This document shows positions 17,554 to 26,606 of a stretch of 64,000 nucleotides of DNA, piece by piece. Position 1 is the first letter of the stretch; the number at the start of each line of letters is the position of its first letter. The position numbers and the translations under genes were made by a program. Below the pieces are notes generated by a model. That model worked only from the letters and a program-made list of their open reading frames with translations. It was not told the origin of the DNA and ran no database searches. Source of the stretch: Streptomyces puniciscabiei (GTDB lineage Bacteria > Actinomycetota > Actinomycetes > Streptomycetales > Streptomycetaceae); assembly GCF_006715785.1 (NCBI RefSeq), contig NZ_VFNX01000001.1, forward strand, positions 1 through 64,000, written 5' to 3'.

Positions 17554-18069
17554 CTAGCCGAGCGAGCCGCCGAACTGGCCGGTCTCGGCTTCCTTCGCGG
17601 TGAGTTGCAGCGTGCCGCGGTGCGAGACCTCCACCTTGTAGAACTTCTGCCCTTTGGGGACGTCCTGGACGGCGACGTCGAAGGAGCAGTCGTAGGTGTC
17701 CTCGTCATAGCGGGAGTTGCTCAGGGCGCCGGTGGCGACGACGCTTCCAGCGGCGTCATAGACGGTGACGGAGGTGCCGTCGCTGATGTCGTCGTAGCCG
17801 TCGGTCCCGGCGCAGCCACCGTCGCCGTCGGGAACGACGCTGTCGGTGAGTTCGAAGCCGCCCTTCAGCGTGAAGGTGCCCGGGGCGCCGGGCCCGCTGC
17901 CGGCTGTGATGGCCCAGGCTCCGCCGACGATGCCGGCGCCGACGGCGAGACCGAGGAGGCCGGCGACGAGCGGGCTGAGCCCCTTCGTCACCGGCACGGG
18001 CGCGGGCACGGCCGGGGGCTCAGCGGGCGGCGGCGGGGTGATGGGCTGCGGCGGAAGCCGGTCGGTCAT
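17554..18069 (-). CDS. Small membrane-anchored protein, unknown function
   Basis: A 171-aa protein with a cytoplasmic Pro-rich N-terminus (PPQPITPPPPAEPP), one membrane helix at about residues 33-58 (PLVAGLLGLAVGAGIVGGAWA), and an extracytoplasmic domain of about 110 residues. The outer domain has Cys residues in GGCAGTDGYDD and DTYDCSFDV that could form a disulfide, and a beta-rich pattern (FTLKGGFELTD, FYKVEVSHRG). The layout is the same as in the next upstream gene (18142-18771), and the two are probably paralogous in design and co-transcribed; the gap is 72 bp. The ATG at 18069 follows a Gly-rich ribosome-binding site (TTGGGGGG). Confidence 0.75.
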   Translation of the reverse strand: MTDRLPPQPITPPPPAEPPAVPAPVPVTKGLSPLVAGLLGLAVGAGIVGGAWAITAGSGPGAPGTFTLKGGFELTDSVVPDGDGGCAGTDGYDDISDGTSVTVYDAAGSVVATGALSNSRYDEDTYDCSFDVAVQDVPKGQKFYKVEVSHRGTLQLTAKEAETGQFGGSLG

Positions 18070-18141
18070 GGTCCCCCCAAGGGATGCGCGGAGTGGGCAG
18101 GGGCCCCGCCGCCACGAGCGGGCGGGGCCCCGTCGGATCGG

Positions 18142-18771
18142 TCAGCCTTCCCAGCCGCCGAACAGACCCGCGCTCAGCTGTGCGTCGCAGATGTTGTAGC
18201 CGCCGGCCGCGTGGCCCTGCTTCGTCTTGCCGTCCACGGTCACCGAGCAGTGGATGTCACCGGAGCCCTGCAGCTGGGCAGTGACCTGGTAGTACATGGC
18301 GTCCTTGTTGAGGGGCAGCGTGGCGGTGAACCCGCCGTTCTTCCAGTGTCCCTGGCGGTTGTCGGTGTCCGACCCGTAGGTGATGTCCAGCGGACCGAGC
18401 GCGCCGCTGGGCGCCTTGCCCCACACCTTGAAGACGACGACCTTCTTGGCGCTGTCCTCCTTCTTCGGGCTGGTCTTCGGCTTGTCACCGGCCTTGTCGG
18501 CGGCGGGTTTCCCAGCCGTGGACGCGGTGGCCGACGGCTTGGCGCCGGCGGCGCTGCCGGACTTGCCGGAGTCGTCCCCGCTGCCGCCGGCGGCGCTGAC
18601 GATGCCGCCCAGGACGACGAGGGCGACGACGCCGAGACACCCGAAGCCGACGATCTTTCCGGCCTTCGACTTCTTCGGAGGCTGGGGCTGCGGCGGCGGG
18701 GTGCCGTAACCCGGCTGCTGCGGGCCGCCCCAACCGGGCTGCTGGGGCTGCGGGTACTGCTGCTGGCTCAT
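18142..18771 (-). CDS. MmpS-like membrane-anchored protein
   Basis: A 209-aa protein with a Gln/Pro/Gly-rich cytoplasmic N-terminus (about 1-35), one membrane helix (about 40-62, IVGFGCLGVVALVVLGGIV), a Ser/Ala/Lys-rich linker and an outer domain of about 95 residues. The outer domain resembles the MmpS fold: a VVFKVWGKAP strand, DITYGSDT, W..GGFTATLPL, and IHCSVTVDGK with a second Cys in YNICDA. MmpS proteins of mycobacteria assist MmpL exporters, but no MmpL gene is nearby. The ATG at 18771 has GGGGGGA just upstream. It is divergent from the S53 protease gene. Confidence 0.72.
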   Translation of the reverse strand: MSQQQYPQPQQPGWGGPQQPGYGTPPPQPQPPKKSKAGKIVGFGCLGVVALVVLGGIVSAAGGSGDDSGKSGSAAGAKPSATASTAGKPAADKAGDKPKTSPKKEDSAKKVVVFKVWGKAPSGALGPLDITYGSDTDNRQGHWKNGGFTATLPLNKDAMYYQVTAQLQGSGDIHCSVTVDGKTKQGHAAGGYNICDAQLSAGLFGGWEG

Positions 18772-19138
18772 GATCCCCCCAGGGATTGCGCTGTGACTTG
18801 CGCGTGTGTGACCGGTGAAGGATCTGTGAGGTTGCCTCGAACCGGACGAAGTCACCTGATCGTGATCAAACTTGCCTCTGTGGCAAACGGACGGCTGCGA
18901 CGGAGGAGCGGTGCCGCGCCGGCCGGACACCGCGCCGGGGACACACCGGCCCCACCGGCGGTTCACTCGCTCACCTCGGCAGCCCCACAAGACCTGCATT
19001 GGCATGGCCTTGACCAGCGGAAGACGGCAGCCGCATGGTGAAACCACCCGGCCCGCAGCTGATCTGACGTGCAGTTTGTCAAGGCTGCTTTTTCGTCATG
19101 TGGCCCTTCCGAATCGCCTCAAACCGCACGGAGGCTTG
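18772..19138. promoter_or_regulatory. Divergent promoter region with short inverted repeat
   Basis: This 367-bp gap separates the divergent MmpS-like and S53 protease genes. It contains the inverted repeat TTGCC-tctgt-GGCAA at 18872-18886, an operator candidate without a known regulator. A good GGAGG ribosome-binding site lies just before the protease ATG. No gene is seen. Confidence 0.35.
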
Positions 19139-20479
19139 ATGCACCACAGCGAGATACCCCCCGGATCCCTGGTGATCCACCGCCGCAAACCGAGAGGCGG
19201 GACGCGGCGGACCGCAGCCGCCGTCACCGCGATGCTCACACTCACCGTCACCGCCCTCACCGTCGGCCTGGCCACCGGTGCCCAGGCCGCCGGTCTCTCG
19301 TCCGCCCCGCGGGCGACCGCATCCGCGGGTACGACGGACTTCGGCTGCGCCCACCCCTCGCACGCGGGACAAGCCCGCTGTTTCGGCGCCCTGAAGGCCC
19401 ACCGCACCCCCTCGGGCCGCATGTCGCCGTTCACCACCGGATCCCCGACCACGGCGGGCTACGTACCGTCCGATCTGCGGTCCGCCTACAAACTGGCCGG
19501 CACCTCGGGATCCGGTCGAACGGTGGCCATCGTCGACGCCATGGACGACCCGAACGCCGAGGCCGACCTGGCCGCTTACCGCAAGGCCTACGGTCTGCCC
19601 TCGTGCACCACCGCCAACGGCTGCTTCCACAAGGTGAACCAGAGCGGCCACGCGTCGCCACTGCCCGCCGGCGACCACGGATGGGCCGAGGAGATCAGCC
19701 TCGACCTCGACATGGTCTCGGCCGCCTGTCCCGGCTGCCACATCCTCCTGGTCGAGGCGAAATCGGCGAACGTCCCGGATCTCATGGCGGCCGAGGACAC
19801 CGCAGCCACCACACCGGGCGTCGTCTCCGTCTCCAACAGCTGGGGCGGGGCCGAGGACAACACCGTCACCTCCTTCGACTCGCACTTCCACCACCCCGGC
19901 GTGGCGATCACAGCGAGCTCGGGCGACTCCGGTTACGGCGTCTCCTGGCCGGCCTCCTCCCCGTACGTCACCGCCGTGGGCGGCACCTCGCTGAGCAGGG
20001 CGTCCAACGCGCGCGGCTGGAGCGAGACCGCCTGGAGCGGCGCGGGCTCCGGCTGCTCGGCGTACGAGGCCAAGCCGTCCTGGCAGCACGACTCCCGATG
20101 TGCCAAGCGCACCGTCGCCGACGTGGCCGCGGTCGCCGACCCCAACACCGGGGTGGCGGTCTACGACACGTACAACAGCTGCGGCGGCGGAATGCTGTGC
20201 GACACCGAGCTGCAACTCGGTCTCGCCCAGGGTGCCGACGGATGGGTCGAGGTCGGAGGCACCAGCGTCTCCTCGCCCCTCATCGCGAGCGTCTACGCAC
20301 TGGCCGGAAACACCAGCCGGGTCGTCAACGGCTCGTATCCGTACAGCCACACCTCGGCGCTCAACGACGTCACCTCGGGCAGCAACGGCTCCTGCGGCGG
20401 CAGTTACCTGTGCACCGCGGCTCCGGGGTACGACGGACCGACCGGCCTCGGGACTCCCAACGGCACCGGCGCCTTCTGA
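19139..20479 (+). CDS. Secreted S53-family serine protease (sedolisin-like)
   Basis: An exported peptidase of 446 aa. The N-terminus has a long twin-basic stretch (HRRKPRGGTRRT) followed by a hydrophobic core and ATGAQAA, a signal-peptide cleavage region near residue 54. The S53 catalytic motifs are present: Glu and Asp in GWAEEISLDLDM, the oxyanion region ITASSGDSGYG, and the nucleophile in GGTSVSSPLIAS. Several Cys (SCTTANGC, ACPGC, GSGCS) suggest disulfides, as expected outside the cell. It lacks the long S53 prodomain, like other short Streptomyces members. The ATG at 19139 has GGAGG seven bases upstream. The Ca-site region near the C-terminus is divergent. A strong terminator follows. 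Confidence 0.9.
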   Translation: MHHSEIPPGSLVIHRRKPRGGTRRTAAAVTAMLTLTVTALTVGLATGAQAAGLSSAPRATASAGTTDFGCAHPSHAGQARCFGALKAHRTPSGRMSPFTTGSPTTAGYVPSDLRSAYKLAGTSGSGRTVAIVDAMDDPNAEADLAAYRKAYGLPSCTTANGCFHKVNQSGHASPLPAGDHGWAEEISLDLDMVSAACPGCHILLVEAKSANVPDLMAAEDTAATTPGVVSVSNSWGGAEDNTVTSFDSHFHHPGVAITASSGDSGYGVSWPASSPYVTAVGGTSLSRASNARGWSETAWSGAGSGCSAYEAKPSWQHDSRCAKRTVADVAAVADPNTGVAVYDTYNSCGGGMLCDTELQLGLAQGADGWVEVGGTSVSSPLIASVYALAGNTSRVVNGSYPYSHTSALNDVTSGSNGSCGGSYLCTAAPGYDGPTGLGTPNGTGAF

Positions 20480-20497
20480 CGGCGGCGCTCCCTGACC

Positions 20498-20549
20498 GGC
20501 CAGGGCCGGCCCGCGTCGCGCACTGCCGCGGCGCGGGCCGGCCCTGGCC
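20498..20549. terminator. Terminator after the S53 protease gene
   Basis: An 18-bp perfect stem (20498-20515 with 20532-20549, arm GGCCAGGGCCGGCCCGCG) with a 16-nt loop starts 18 bases after the stop codon. Confidence 0.8.
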
Positions 20550-20692
20550 GAGTGCGCCGGGGACCCGGGAACCCGAGAACCCCGTACGGCGTTAGCCCGC
20601 GGGAATGATTCACCGGTGCCGCAGGGTGAACCGTGCACGACGGCTCCGCGTCAACGGCGGGCGCCGGCGCTCGGGGGTTAGCGTCGGCTCCT

Positions 20693-21328
20693 GTGCCGCT
20701 CAGCTACGCATTCGTGAACCTCAAACCCGGAGTGGGGAAGACGACCAGCGCCGTCTGGTTGGCCCACGCGCTGCACGCGGCGGGCCTGTCACCGTTGCTG
20801 GTGGACAGCGACCCCGCGTCCTCTGCGCTGCGCTGGAGCGAACTGGCCGGCGGTTTCCCGTTCCCCGTGCTGGCCCTTCCCGTGGGCGATGTGCACCGGC
20901 GGGTGAACGACTTTCTCGACAGCCGAAGGGCAGTGGTGTTCGACGCCCCTCAGCTGGAGGACCATGCCCACATCGCCCGGGGCGTCATGCGGTACGCGAG
21001 CGAGTGGATCGTGCCCGTGACCCCGGCCCCGATCGAGCTGGACCGCATGGCGCCCATCGACCGCGAGATGGATGACATGCAGTCCCTGCGCTCCCACCCG
21101 GCCCGCGCCGCCGTCCTGCTGAACCGCACGAACCGTCCCGAGGCCACGCGTACCGGTCCCGACGCCGACGCCCGTGAGGCCCTCACCGAGCGGGGTTTCG
21201 ACGTGTTGCTCACACATATCCCGCGGCTCGACCTGTACTCCCAGTCCTTCGGCAGCCCCATCGAGGTGAAGGGCACGGCGTACATGGACCTCGCCGAGGA
21301 GCTCATCAACCGTCAGGAAAGGGTATGA
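20693..21328 (+). CDS. ParA/MinD-like ATPase
   Basis: A small deviant-Walker P-loop ATPase of 211 aa. The P-loop reads AFVNLKPGVGKTT; the usual KGGVGKTT is altered to KPGVGKTT, but both lysines are kept. LLVDSDPASSALRWSE follows, and a Walker B-like VVFDAPQLED lies near residue 90. Later segments (AAVLLNRTN, GFDVLLTHIPRL) are typical of orphan ParA proteins. No parB or parS is seen; instead the stop overlaps the ATG of a 76-aa gene (ATGA at 21325), so the pair is coupled. I use the GTG at 20693; a GTG at 20633 would add 20 residues of low complexity. It may move a cellular cargo or be a remnant of plasmid partition. Confidence 0.8.
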   Translation: MPLSYAFVNLKPGVGKTTSAVWLAHALHAAGLSPLLVDSDPASSALRWSELAGGFPFPVLALPVGDVHRRVNDFLDSRRAVVFDAPQLEDHAHIARGVMRYASEWIVPVTPAPIELDRMAPIDREMDDMQSLRSHPARAAVLLNRTNRPEATRTGPDADAREALTERGFDVLLTHIPRLDLYSQSFGSPIEVKGTAYMDLAEELINRQERV

Positions 21329-21555
21329 ACCAGCGCAAGGACGCCTATCGGGCCGCACTGCAGCGTCGGGGGGACACGACAGCCCCGGCTTCCGCTCCCA
21401 CCAAAGTCACTCGGCTGGACACCCGCTACGTCAAGGTGACTGTCGAACTGGACCTCACCTTCGCCCGTGACCTCACCGGCTGGGCCGGACAACCGCTGTC
21501 CGCACTCGTGCGCGCCGGCGAGGCAGTCCTGCGACCCCTGAGGCAGGCCCGGTAG
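21325..21555 (+). CDS. Small protein coupled to the ParA-like ATPase
   Basis: A 76-aa basic protein not recognised as a known family. A flexible N-terminus with Arg/Ala/Thr (residues 1-30) precedes a compact segment, YVKVTVELDLTFARDLTGWA, that looks like a short strand-helix unit, and a C-terminal helix ending in LRQAR. Its ATG overlaps the ATPase stop (ATGA), so the two are translated together. Small basic partners of ParA ATPases often bind DNA or stimulate ATP hydrolysis; that role is inference from position. Confidence 0.7.
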   Translation: MNQRKDAYRAALQRRGDTTAPASAPTKVTRLDTRYVKVTVELDLTFARDLTGWAGQPLSALVRAGEAVLRPLRQAR

Positions 21556-21704
21556 GCCGGCCGTCCTTCCGTTCCGCCGCCACGGCCGCACCAGGCCCAC
21601 CACGCACCGGAATCACACCTGGTCAATGGCCATTTCTTACGCATGGTCGGGTTATCTTTTCAGCGGATCAAGGGCCATGTGCTTCGGCTTTGGGGGACGG
21701 CGCG

Positions 21705-22571
21705 ATGGAGCGGCGCAAGAAACGGGCCACGTTCTGCGCGGTGGTGACGGGGGCCGTGGTGGCGACCCTGGCGATAGGCGGCTGCAGCGCGAGCGGAGGC
21801 AGCGGGACCCGTCGAGCCGCTCTCCCCTCGCAGCCCGCCGCAACAGGCGGCGCGACCGCGCCGCGCGCCGCCGACGCCACGGCATGGCACAAGTGGGGCC
21901 TGACGCCGCTGCCCGCCGCCCCGCGGCCTCCGGCCGACAAGCCGGTGAAGCTCTCCGCCACTGGGCCGGTTCCGGTCTTCACGCACATACCGACCTCCCA
22001 GAAGGTCGTGTTCATCACCGTCGACGACGGGCAGGAGAAGGATCCCAGGTTCATCGAGATGATGCGCGACCTGAAGGTCCCGATCACGATGTTCCTGATG
22101 AACGACGCCATCAAGTCGGACTACGGCTACTTCCGGCAGCTGCAGGCACTCGGCGATCACATCGAGAACCACACCCTGCACCACCCCGTGATGAGCACTC
22201 TCGCTCTGGCCCGCCAGAAGGAAGAAGTGTGCGGCGACCAGAAGATCCTCACCAAGGAGTACGGCACCGCGCCGCTGCTGTTCCGCCCGCCCTACGGCGC
22301 CTACAACGCCAACACCAGGACAGCGGTCGCGGAGTGCGGCCCCCGGGCGATCGTCTGGTGGCGGGAGTCCATGCAGATCCGCAACATCCAGTACCAGGTT
22401 CCCGGCGGGAAGCTGCACTCGGGCGACATCATCCTGGCCCACTTCCGCGGGCCCTCGGAGCTCAAGGGCGCCACGATGACGCAGATGTTCGCCAGCCTGC
22501 TCAAGCGGATCCAGGAGCAGGGGTTCGCCGTGGCACGCCTGGAGGACTACATCCAGCCGCCGGGCGAGTGA
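21705..22571 (+). CDS. Polysaccharide deacetylase-family lipoprotein (NodB domain)
   Basis: An exported, probably lipid-anchored metal-dependent deacetylase of 288 aa that would remove acetyl groups from a cell-wall or other polysaccharide. The N-terminus MERRKKRATF is followed by a hydrophobic run and lipobox LAIGGC (Cys27), then an Ala/Pro-rich linker to about residue 65. NodB motifs: FITVDDG (motif 1, metal Asp), HTLHHP (motif 2, metal His residues) and RPPYG (motif 3). The late Trp/His motifs appear as VWWRES and ILAHF. The ATG at 21705 has GGGGGA seven bases upstream; a TTG at 21690 is less likely. It is convergent with the antiporter gene. Confidence 0.9.
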   Translation: MERRKKRATFCAVVTGAVVATLAIGGCSASGGSGTRRAALPSQPAATGGATAPRAADATAWHKWGLTPLPAAPRPPADKPVKLSATGPVPVFTHIPTSQKVVFITVDDGQEKDPRFIEMMRDLKVPITMFLMNDAIKSDYGYFRQLQALGDHIENHTLHHPVMSTLALARQKEEVCGDQKILTKEYGTAPLLFRPPYGAYNANTRTAVAECGPRAIVWWRESMQIRNIQYQVPGGKLHSGDIILAHFRGPSELKGATMTQMFASLLKRIQEQGFAVARLEDYIQPPGE

Positions 22572-22607
22572 ACCCGCCGCACTCCCACTTGCCATACCGG
22601 CCTTCCG

Positions 22608-24194
22608 TCAGTCACGGGGGCGGAGGCTGGCCTCTTCGAGGTCGAGTTCGTGCTGGATCCGGCGCCGGGTGGCGTTGCTGATCTTGTTCTCTTCGTAGAG
22701 GTGCTGGAGCTCGGCCGCCTCGATGGCGATGAGTGTCCGGCGAATCTCGCGGTAGGCGTCGGCAGGACGGGCGTCCGGATCGCTGTAGTGGGCGTCTTCC
22801 ACCTGGTGAATGCGCGCTTCCAGATGACGACGGGCCTGTTTCAGCGCGGCCTGGGCGGCGGCACCGAGCTCGCCGAGCTCATCCAGGTCCCCGAGCTGCT
22901 TGAGCTCTTCGAGAGCGGCATGGGCGATGTGCCGGCGGGTCCGCGCCTCCTCACGAGCGGTGTGCTCCGGTTCCAGAGCGATGCCCGAGCGGCGGACCAC
23001 AGGGGCCAGGGTGAAACCCTGGAAGACGAGAGTGAGCGCGACGGTCCCCGTGGTGAGCGTGAGAATGAGGGCCCGGTGCGGCAGCGGCGCCCCGGTGTGG
23101 GTGACCAGGGGGATGGAGAGCGCGGCCGCCAGCGGCATGACGCCTCGCGTGCCCGCCCAGGACAGGACGGCCGGAACGCGCCAGGAGAGGCGGCTGTCGC
23201 CCATGCTGTGCCGGTGATGGAGCAGGGCGGACAGCGGGAAGATCCACAGCAGACGGATCGCCAGCAGGGTGAAGGCGATCACCGGCACCCACAGCGGCCA
23301 GCCGTGCTCGTCGCGCGCGAGATGGCGGACGGCCGAGGGCAGTTCGAGGCCGATCAGGGCGAAGACGACGCTCTCCAGCAGGAAGGCCACGGTGTCGTAC
23401 ACGGCGTGGACCTGGAGGCGGACGGAGGCGTCGCTGAGCTTGTGGCCGGTGCTGCCGAGGACGACCCCGGACACGATGACGGCGGTCACGCCGGAGGTGT
23501 GCGACTCCTCCGCGATGACGTAGGAGGCGTAGGGAGTGACCAGTGCGATGACGGTCTCCAGCATGGGGTCGTCGGTCCGTCTGCGGATCAGGGTCACCAC
23601 CGCGGCGACCGCCGCACCCACGAGGACTCCTCCGCCCGCGAGAACCAGGAACTGCAGCGCGGTCCCGGACACGCTGATGGCGCTGCCGGTGACCGCGGTG
23701 ACCACGGCGACCTTGTACAGGACCAGCGACGTGGCGTCGTTGAACAGGCTTTCCGCCTGCACCAGGGCCTGCACCCGCGGGGGGAGGGACAGGCGTCGGC
23801 CCAGCGCGGTGACGGCCACGGGGTCGGTGCTGGCCAGGACAGAGCCGAGGATGAGCGCGGTCGCGGCGGTGAGCGGGGTGATCGCGGCGGCCACGACCGC
23901 GACGCCGACGGCCGAGGCGATGACCAGACCGAAGACCAGTCCGCTCACCGGCCTCCACACGGTACGCAGGTCGCGGACGGAGATCTCCCCGGCCGAGGCA
24001 TGGAGCAGGGGAGGCAGCACCAGCACGTTGATCACCTGAGGCGGCAGCCGGACCTCGGGAACCCAGGGCATCAGCCCCACGACGAGACCGGCGATCACGA
24101 GGAGTGACGGAGCGGGCAGGCTCCAGCGCCGGGCACCGGTCGCCACCGCGGTGGCCAGGACCACGAGCAGCAGGACAACGGTCAGGCCGGTCAT
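22608..24194 (-). CDS. CPA1-family Na+/H+ antiporter
   Basis: A membrane antiporter of 528 aa with about 12 hydrophobic helices across residues 1-400. The family signature LVQAESLFNDATSLVLYK near residue 150 contains the ion-binding Asp, and ILGSVLASTDPVAVTAL matches the preceding TDP motif. The C-terminal 130 residues are cytoplasmic, charged and helical (EHTAREEARTRRHI, then RRIQHELDLEEASLR), probably regulatory. The ATG at 24194 gives MTGLTVVLLL. A possible 78-aa gene ends 24 bp upstream on the same strand. Role: sodium or pH homeostasis. Confidence 0.9.
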   Translation of the reverse strand: MTGLTVVLLLVVLATAVATGARRWSLPAPSLLVIAGLVVGLMPWVPEVRLPPQVINVLVLPPLLHASAGEISVRDLRTVWRPVSGLVFGLVIASAVGVAVVAAAITPLTAATALILGSVLASTDPVAVTALGRRLSLPPRVQALVQAESLFNDATSLVLYKVAVVTAVTGSAISVSGTALQFLVLAGGGVLVGAAVAAVVTLIRRRTDDPMLETVIALVTPYASYVIAEESHTSGVTAVIVSGVVLGSTGHKLSDASVRLQVHAVYDTVAFLLESVVFALIGLELPSAVRHLARDEHGWPLWVPVIAFTLLAIRLLWIFPLSALLHHRHSMGDSRLSWRVPAVLSWAGTRGVMPLAAALSIPLVTHTGAPLPHRALILTLTTGTVALTLVFQGFTLAPVVRRSGIALEPEHTAREEARTRRHIAHAALEELKQLGDLDELGELGAAAQAALKQARRHLEARIHQVEDAHYSDPDARPADAYREIRRTLIAIEAAELQHLYEENKISNATRRRIQHELDLEEASLRPRD

Positions 24195-24218
24195 AGAGCG
24201 TCCCCAGTGGGTCGGCGA

Positions 24219-24455
24219 TCACTGTTCCTGGGCCGTGGGGCGGACCATGATGTCGTTCACTGCGGCATGCGCGGGCCGAGTGACCATGACGGCGTCCTCG
24301 AAGACCCGACGCGCCTGCCCGCCGCTGGACGCACCCGTCGCCGGCGCCGCGCATCCCGCCCATGGCGCATCGCCGTCGGCGACGCCGGCGCCCGCCGCCG
24401 CAACGCCCTGATCCAACGCTTCTGCATGCCCGGCGTCCGGATCCCTCACACTCAT
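24219..24455 (-). CDS. Possible small protein upstream of the antiporter gene
   Basis: A 78-codon frame beginning MSVRDPDAGH. It is included because GAGGG lies about six bases before the ATG, third codon positions are GC-rich, and the stop is 24 bp before the antiporter start, as in an operon. The product is Ala/Gly-rich in the middle and ends in a hydrophobic-basic segment (DAVMVTRPAHAAVNDIMVRP). No family is recognised. It could equally be non-coding. Confidence 0.4.
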   Translation of the reverse strand: MSVRDPDAGHAEALDQGVAAAGAGVADGDAPWAGCAAPATGASSGGQARRVFEDAVMVTRPAHAAVNDIMVRPTAQEQ

Positions 24456-24832
24456 GATCACCCTCACAGGTCATCCTGCCTGGGGCAGGCTGAGGTGCCG
24501 CGAACCTCGCACCGCGGCCCACCGGCGTGGTGCCGCCTGTTCTTCGAAGCTTGCACCACGTGGTCCAAGACCGCCTCCGCACATTCCGCCCGCTCGGCCG
24601 CGCCGAGCACATGGCCAGGAGGCGCGAGATCACGTTTCGGTATCCCCGCGCACACCCCTAGGCCGTACCGACTGGTCGGTACTAGCCTCTGCGCACATCG
24701 TCCCCGTCTGGACACACAGACCCCCGGGGTTCGGCCCACTGGCCGAACAGTGCTCGTGCCCGCCGCACCCCAAGGCGTGCACTGTCCGCATCCACCGCAC
24801 CGGGCCCATGGGCCCGACCCAGGAGCCGCCGC
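24456..24832. other. Intergenic region before the MFS gene
   Basis: About 377 bp between divergent units. I see no reliable frame, only a patch of lower GC around 24655-24690 that could hold the MFS promoter. An AGGAG ribosome-binding site ends the region. Confidence 0.4.
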
Positions 24833-26542
24833 ATGACCGTCATGCCCGCTTCGCCCGACGACACGCATCTCGGACCGACCGACACCGGCACGCCGGAAAC
24901 TCCCCACCCCGCCGCCCGGTTGTGGCGCCGCGAGTTGAACCACTACCCCGTCACCTCACGCCGGATGGCGTACCTGGCGATCGTGGTGTTGACCACCGTG
25001 GTCCTGTACTACGCGCTCTACGTGCAGTACGCGGTCGCCACATCGATCATCACGCACTTCCACATGACCTACGGCTACTTCGTGTGGGTCAGCGTCATCG
25101 GCAACGCGGTCGGCGCCTTCGCCTCGCTCGTGGCGGGCCTCGCCGACCGCTGGGGCCGCGCCAACATGGTGGTCTACGGGCTTCTCGTCGCCGCCCTGCT
25201 CAGCCTCCTCGGCCTGCCCAACGCCCCGGACAAGGCGACCTACCTGGCGCTCTTCGCCTGCCTGAGCTTCATCGAAGGCATCGTGCTGGTGGCCACGCCG
25301 GCACTGATCCGGGACTTCTCCCCACAGCTCGGCCGAGCGACCGCGATGGGCTACTGGACCATGGGCCCGGTCATCGGCAGCCTGGTCGTCACCCTCGTCA
25401 CCAGCAGCACGCTGTCCTTCGCCGGCTGGCAGGACGAGCTGCGCTACTCCGGCTGGGCCGGGCTCGCCGTCTTCGTGCTGGCGCTGGTGGGGCTGCGCGA
25501 GCTGTCGCCCCGGCTGCGGGACCAGATCATGGTCAGCCTCCGCGACCGTGCGCTCATCGAAGCGCGGGCCAAGGGCACCCGGGCGACGACGGCGGCCGCG
25601 GGCCACTGGCGGCAGATGCTGCGGCTGGACGTCGTCGGCTCGGCCACGGCTGTCAGCCTCTTCCTCCTGCTCTACTTCGGCGCTGTAGGAAACTTCGTCG
25701 TCTATTTCGCCGCCACCTTCGGCTACAGCGAGCAGCGCACCAACGGGCTGGCCAACTGGTACTGGGCGGCCAACGCGCTGGCACTGGTGGCGGCGGGGCT
25801 GCTCTCCGACAAGCTGAAGGTGCGCAAGCCGTTCATGCTCGTCGGAGCCGTCGGCTCGATCGCGGTCACCACGCTCTTCGCCCTGCACGCCACGGAGCCG
25901 CATACCGGTTACTACACCTTTGCCGCGCTGTTCGTCGCCATCGGCGTGCTCACCGGCGTCACCTACGCACCGTGGATGGCGAGCTTCACCGAGACCGTGG
26001 AGAAGCACAACCCGGCCGCCACGGCGACCGGTCTGGCCGTATGGGGATGGATCATCCGGGCGGTGGTCGCGATCTCCACGGCGTTCGTCCCTGTCGTGGT
26101 GACGTCGGCCACGCCACTGGTCGAGCATGGCGCCCAGGTGAAGGCCGCAAGCGTCCAGGCCGCCCCCGCTCTGGCCGTCATCGACGCGCACCCGCGGCTT
26201 TTCGCCGAACTCGAGGCCTATCCTCCGAACGCGGTCCCGCCGGCGCTGGCGGCCCAGGTGGCACGCGAGGTCGGGGACGACGGCCTGGCGACCGTACGCA
26301 GGGCCCAGCCGCAGTTGGCGCTGCTGCAGCGCTACGGGGCCCAGGTGAAGAGCGCCTCGGCCCAGGGCCCCGGGCAGTGGCGCACCTGGTGGCTGATCTG
26401 TGTCGCCGGGCAGCTGATCTTCCTGCCCTTCATCTTCGTCATGGCCGGCCGTTGGAGCCCGCGCAGGGCCCGCGAGGAGGCGGCGGAGCACCAGCGCGCC
26501 GTGGATCGTGAACTGGCGGCCCTCACCGAGGAGGGCGACTGA
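24833..26542 (+). CDS. MFS transporter
   Basis: A major facilitator superfamily permease of 569 aa. The hydrophilic N-terminus (1-45) precedes helix 1 (MAYLAIVVLTTVVLYYALYV). The loop 2-3 signature appears as AGLADRWGRANMVVYG (GxxxDRxGR). About 12 membrane helices follow, with ATGLAVWGWIIRAVVAIST in the second half. Between the last two helices is an unusual soluble insert of about 90 residues. It contains two copies of a GAQVK[AS]AS motif about 70 residues apart (HGAQVKAAS and YGAQVKSAS), suggesting an internal duplication. The substrate is unknown; the family also includes organic-acid symporters. The ATG at 24833 has AGGAG upstream. Confidence 0.88.
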   Translation: MTVMPASPDDTHLGPTDTGTPETPHPAARLWRRELNHYPVTSRRMAYLAIVVLTTVVLYYALYVQYAVATSIITHFHMTYGYFVWVSVIGNAVGAFASLVAGLADRWGRANMVVYGLLVAALLSLLGLPNAPDKATYLALFACLSFIEGIVLVATPALIRDFSPQLGRATAMGYWTMGPVIGSLVVTLVTSSTLSFAGWQDELRYSGWAGLAVFVLALVGLRELSPRLRDQIMVSLRDRALIEARAKGTRATTAAAGHWRQMLRLDVVGSATAVSLFLLLYFGAVGNFVVYFAATFGYSEQRTNGLANWYWAANALALVAAGLLSDKLKVRKPFMLVGAVGSIAVTTLFALHATEPHTGYYTFAALFVAIGVLTGVTYAPWMASFTETVEKHNPAATATGLAVWGWIIRAVVAISTAFVPVVVTSATPLVEHGAQVKAASVQAAPALAVIDAHPRLFAELEAYPPNAVPPALAAQVAREVGDDGLATVRRAQPQLALLQRYGAQVKSASAQGPGQWRTWWLICVAGQLIFLPFIFVMAGRWSPRRAREEAAEHQRAVDRELAALTEEGD

Positions 26543-26606
26543 CCCCACGGCCGCCCTCCGGCCGACGCGTGGCGCGCACGGCGGTCGAGCACAAGGGGAC
26601 TTCCGG

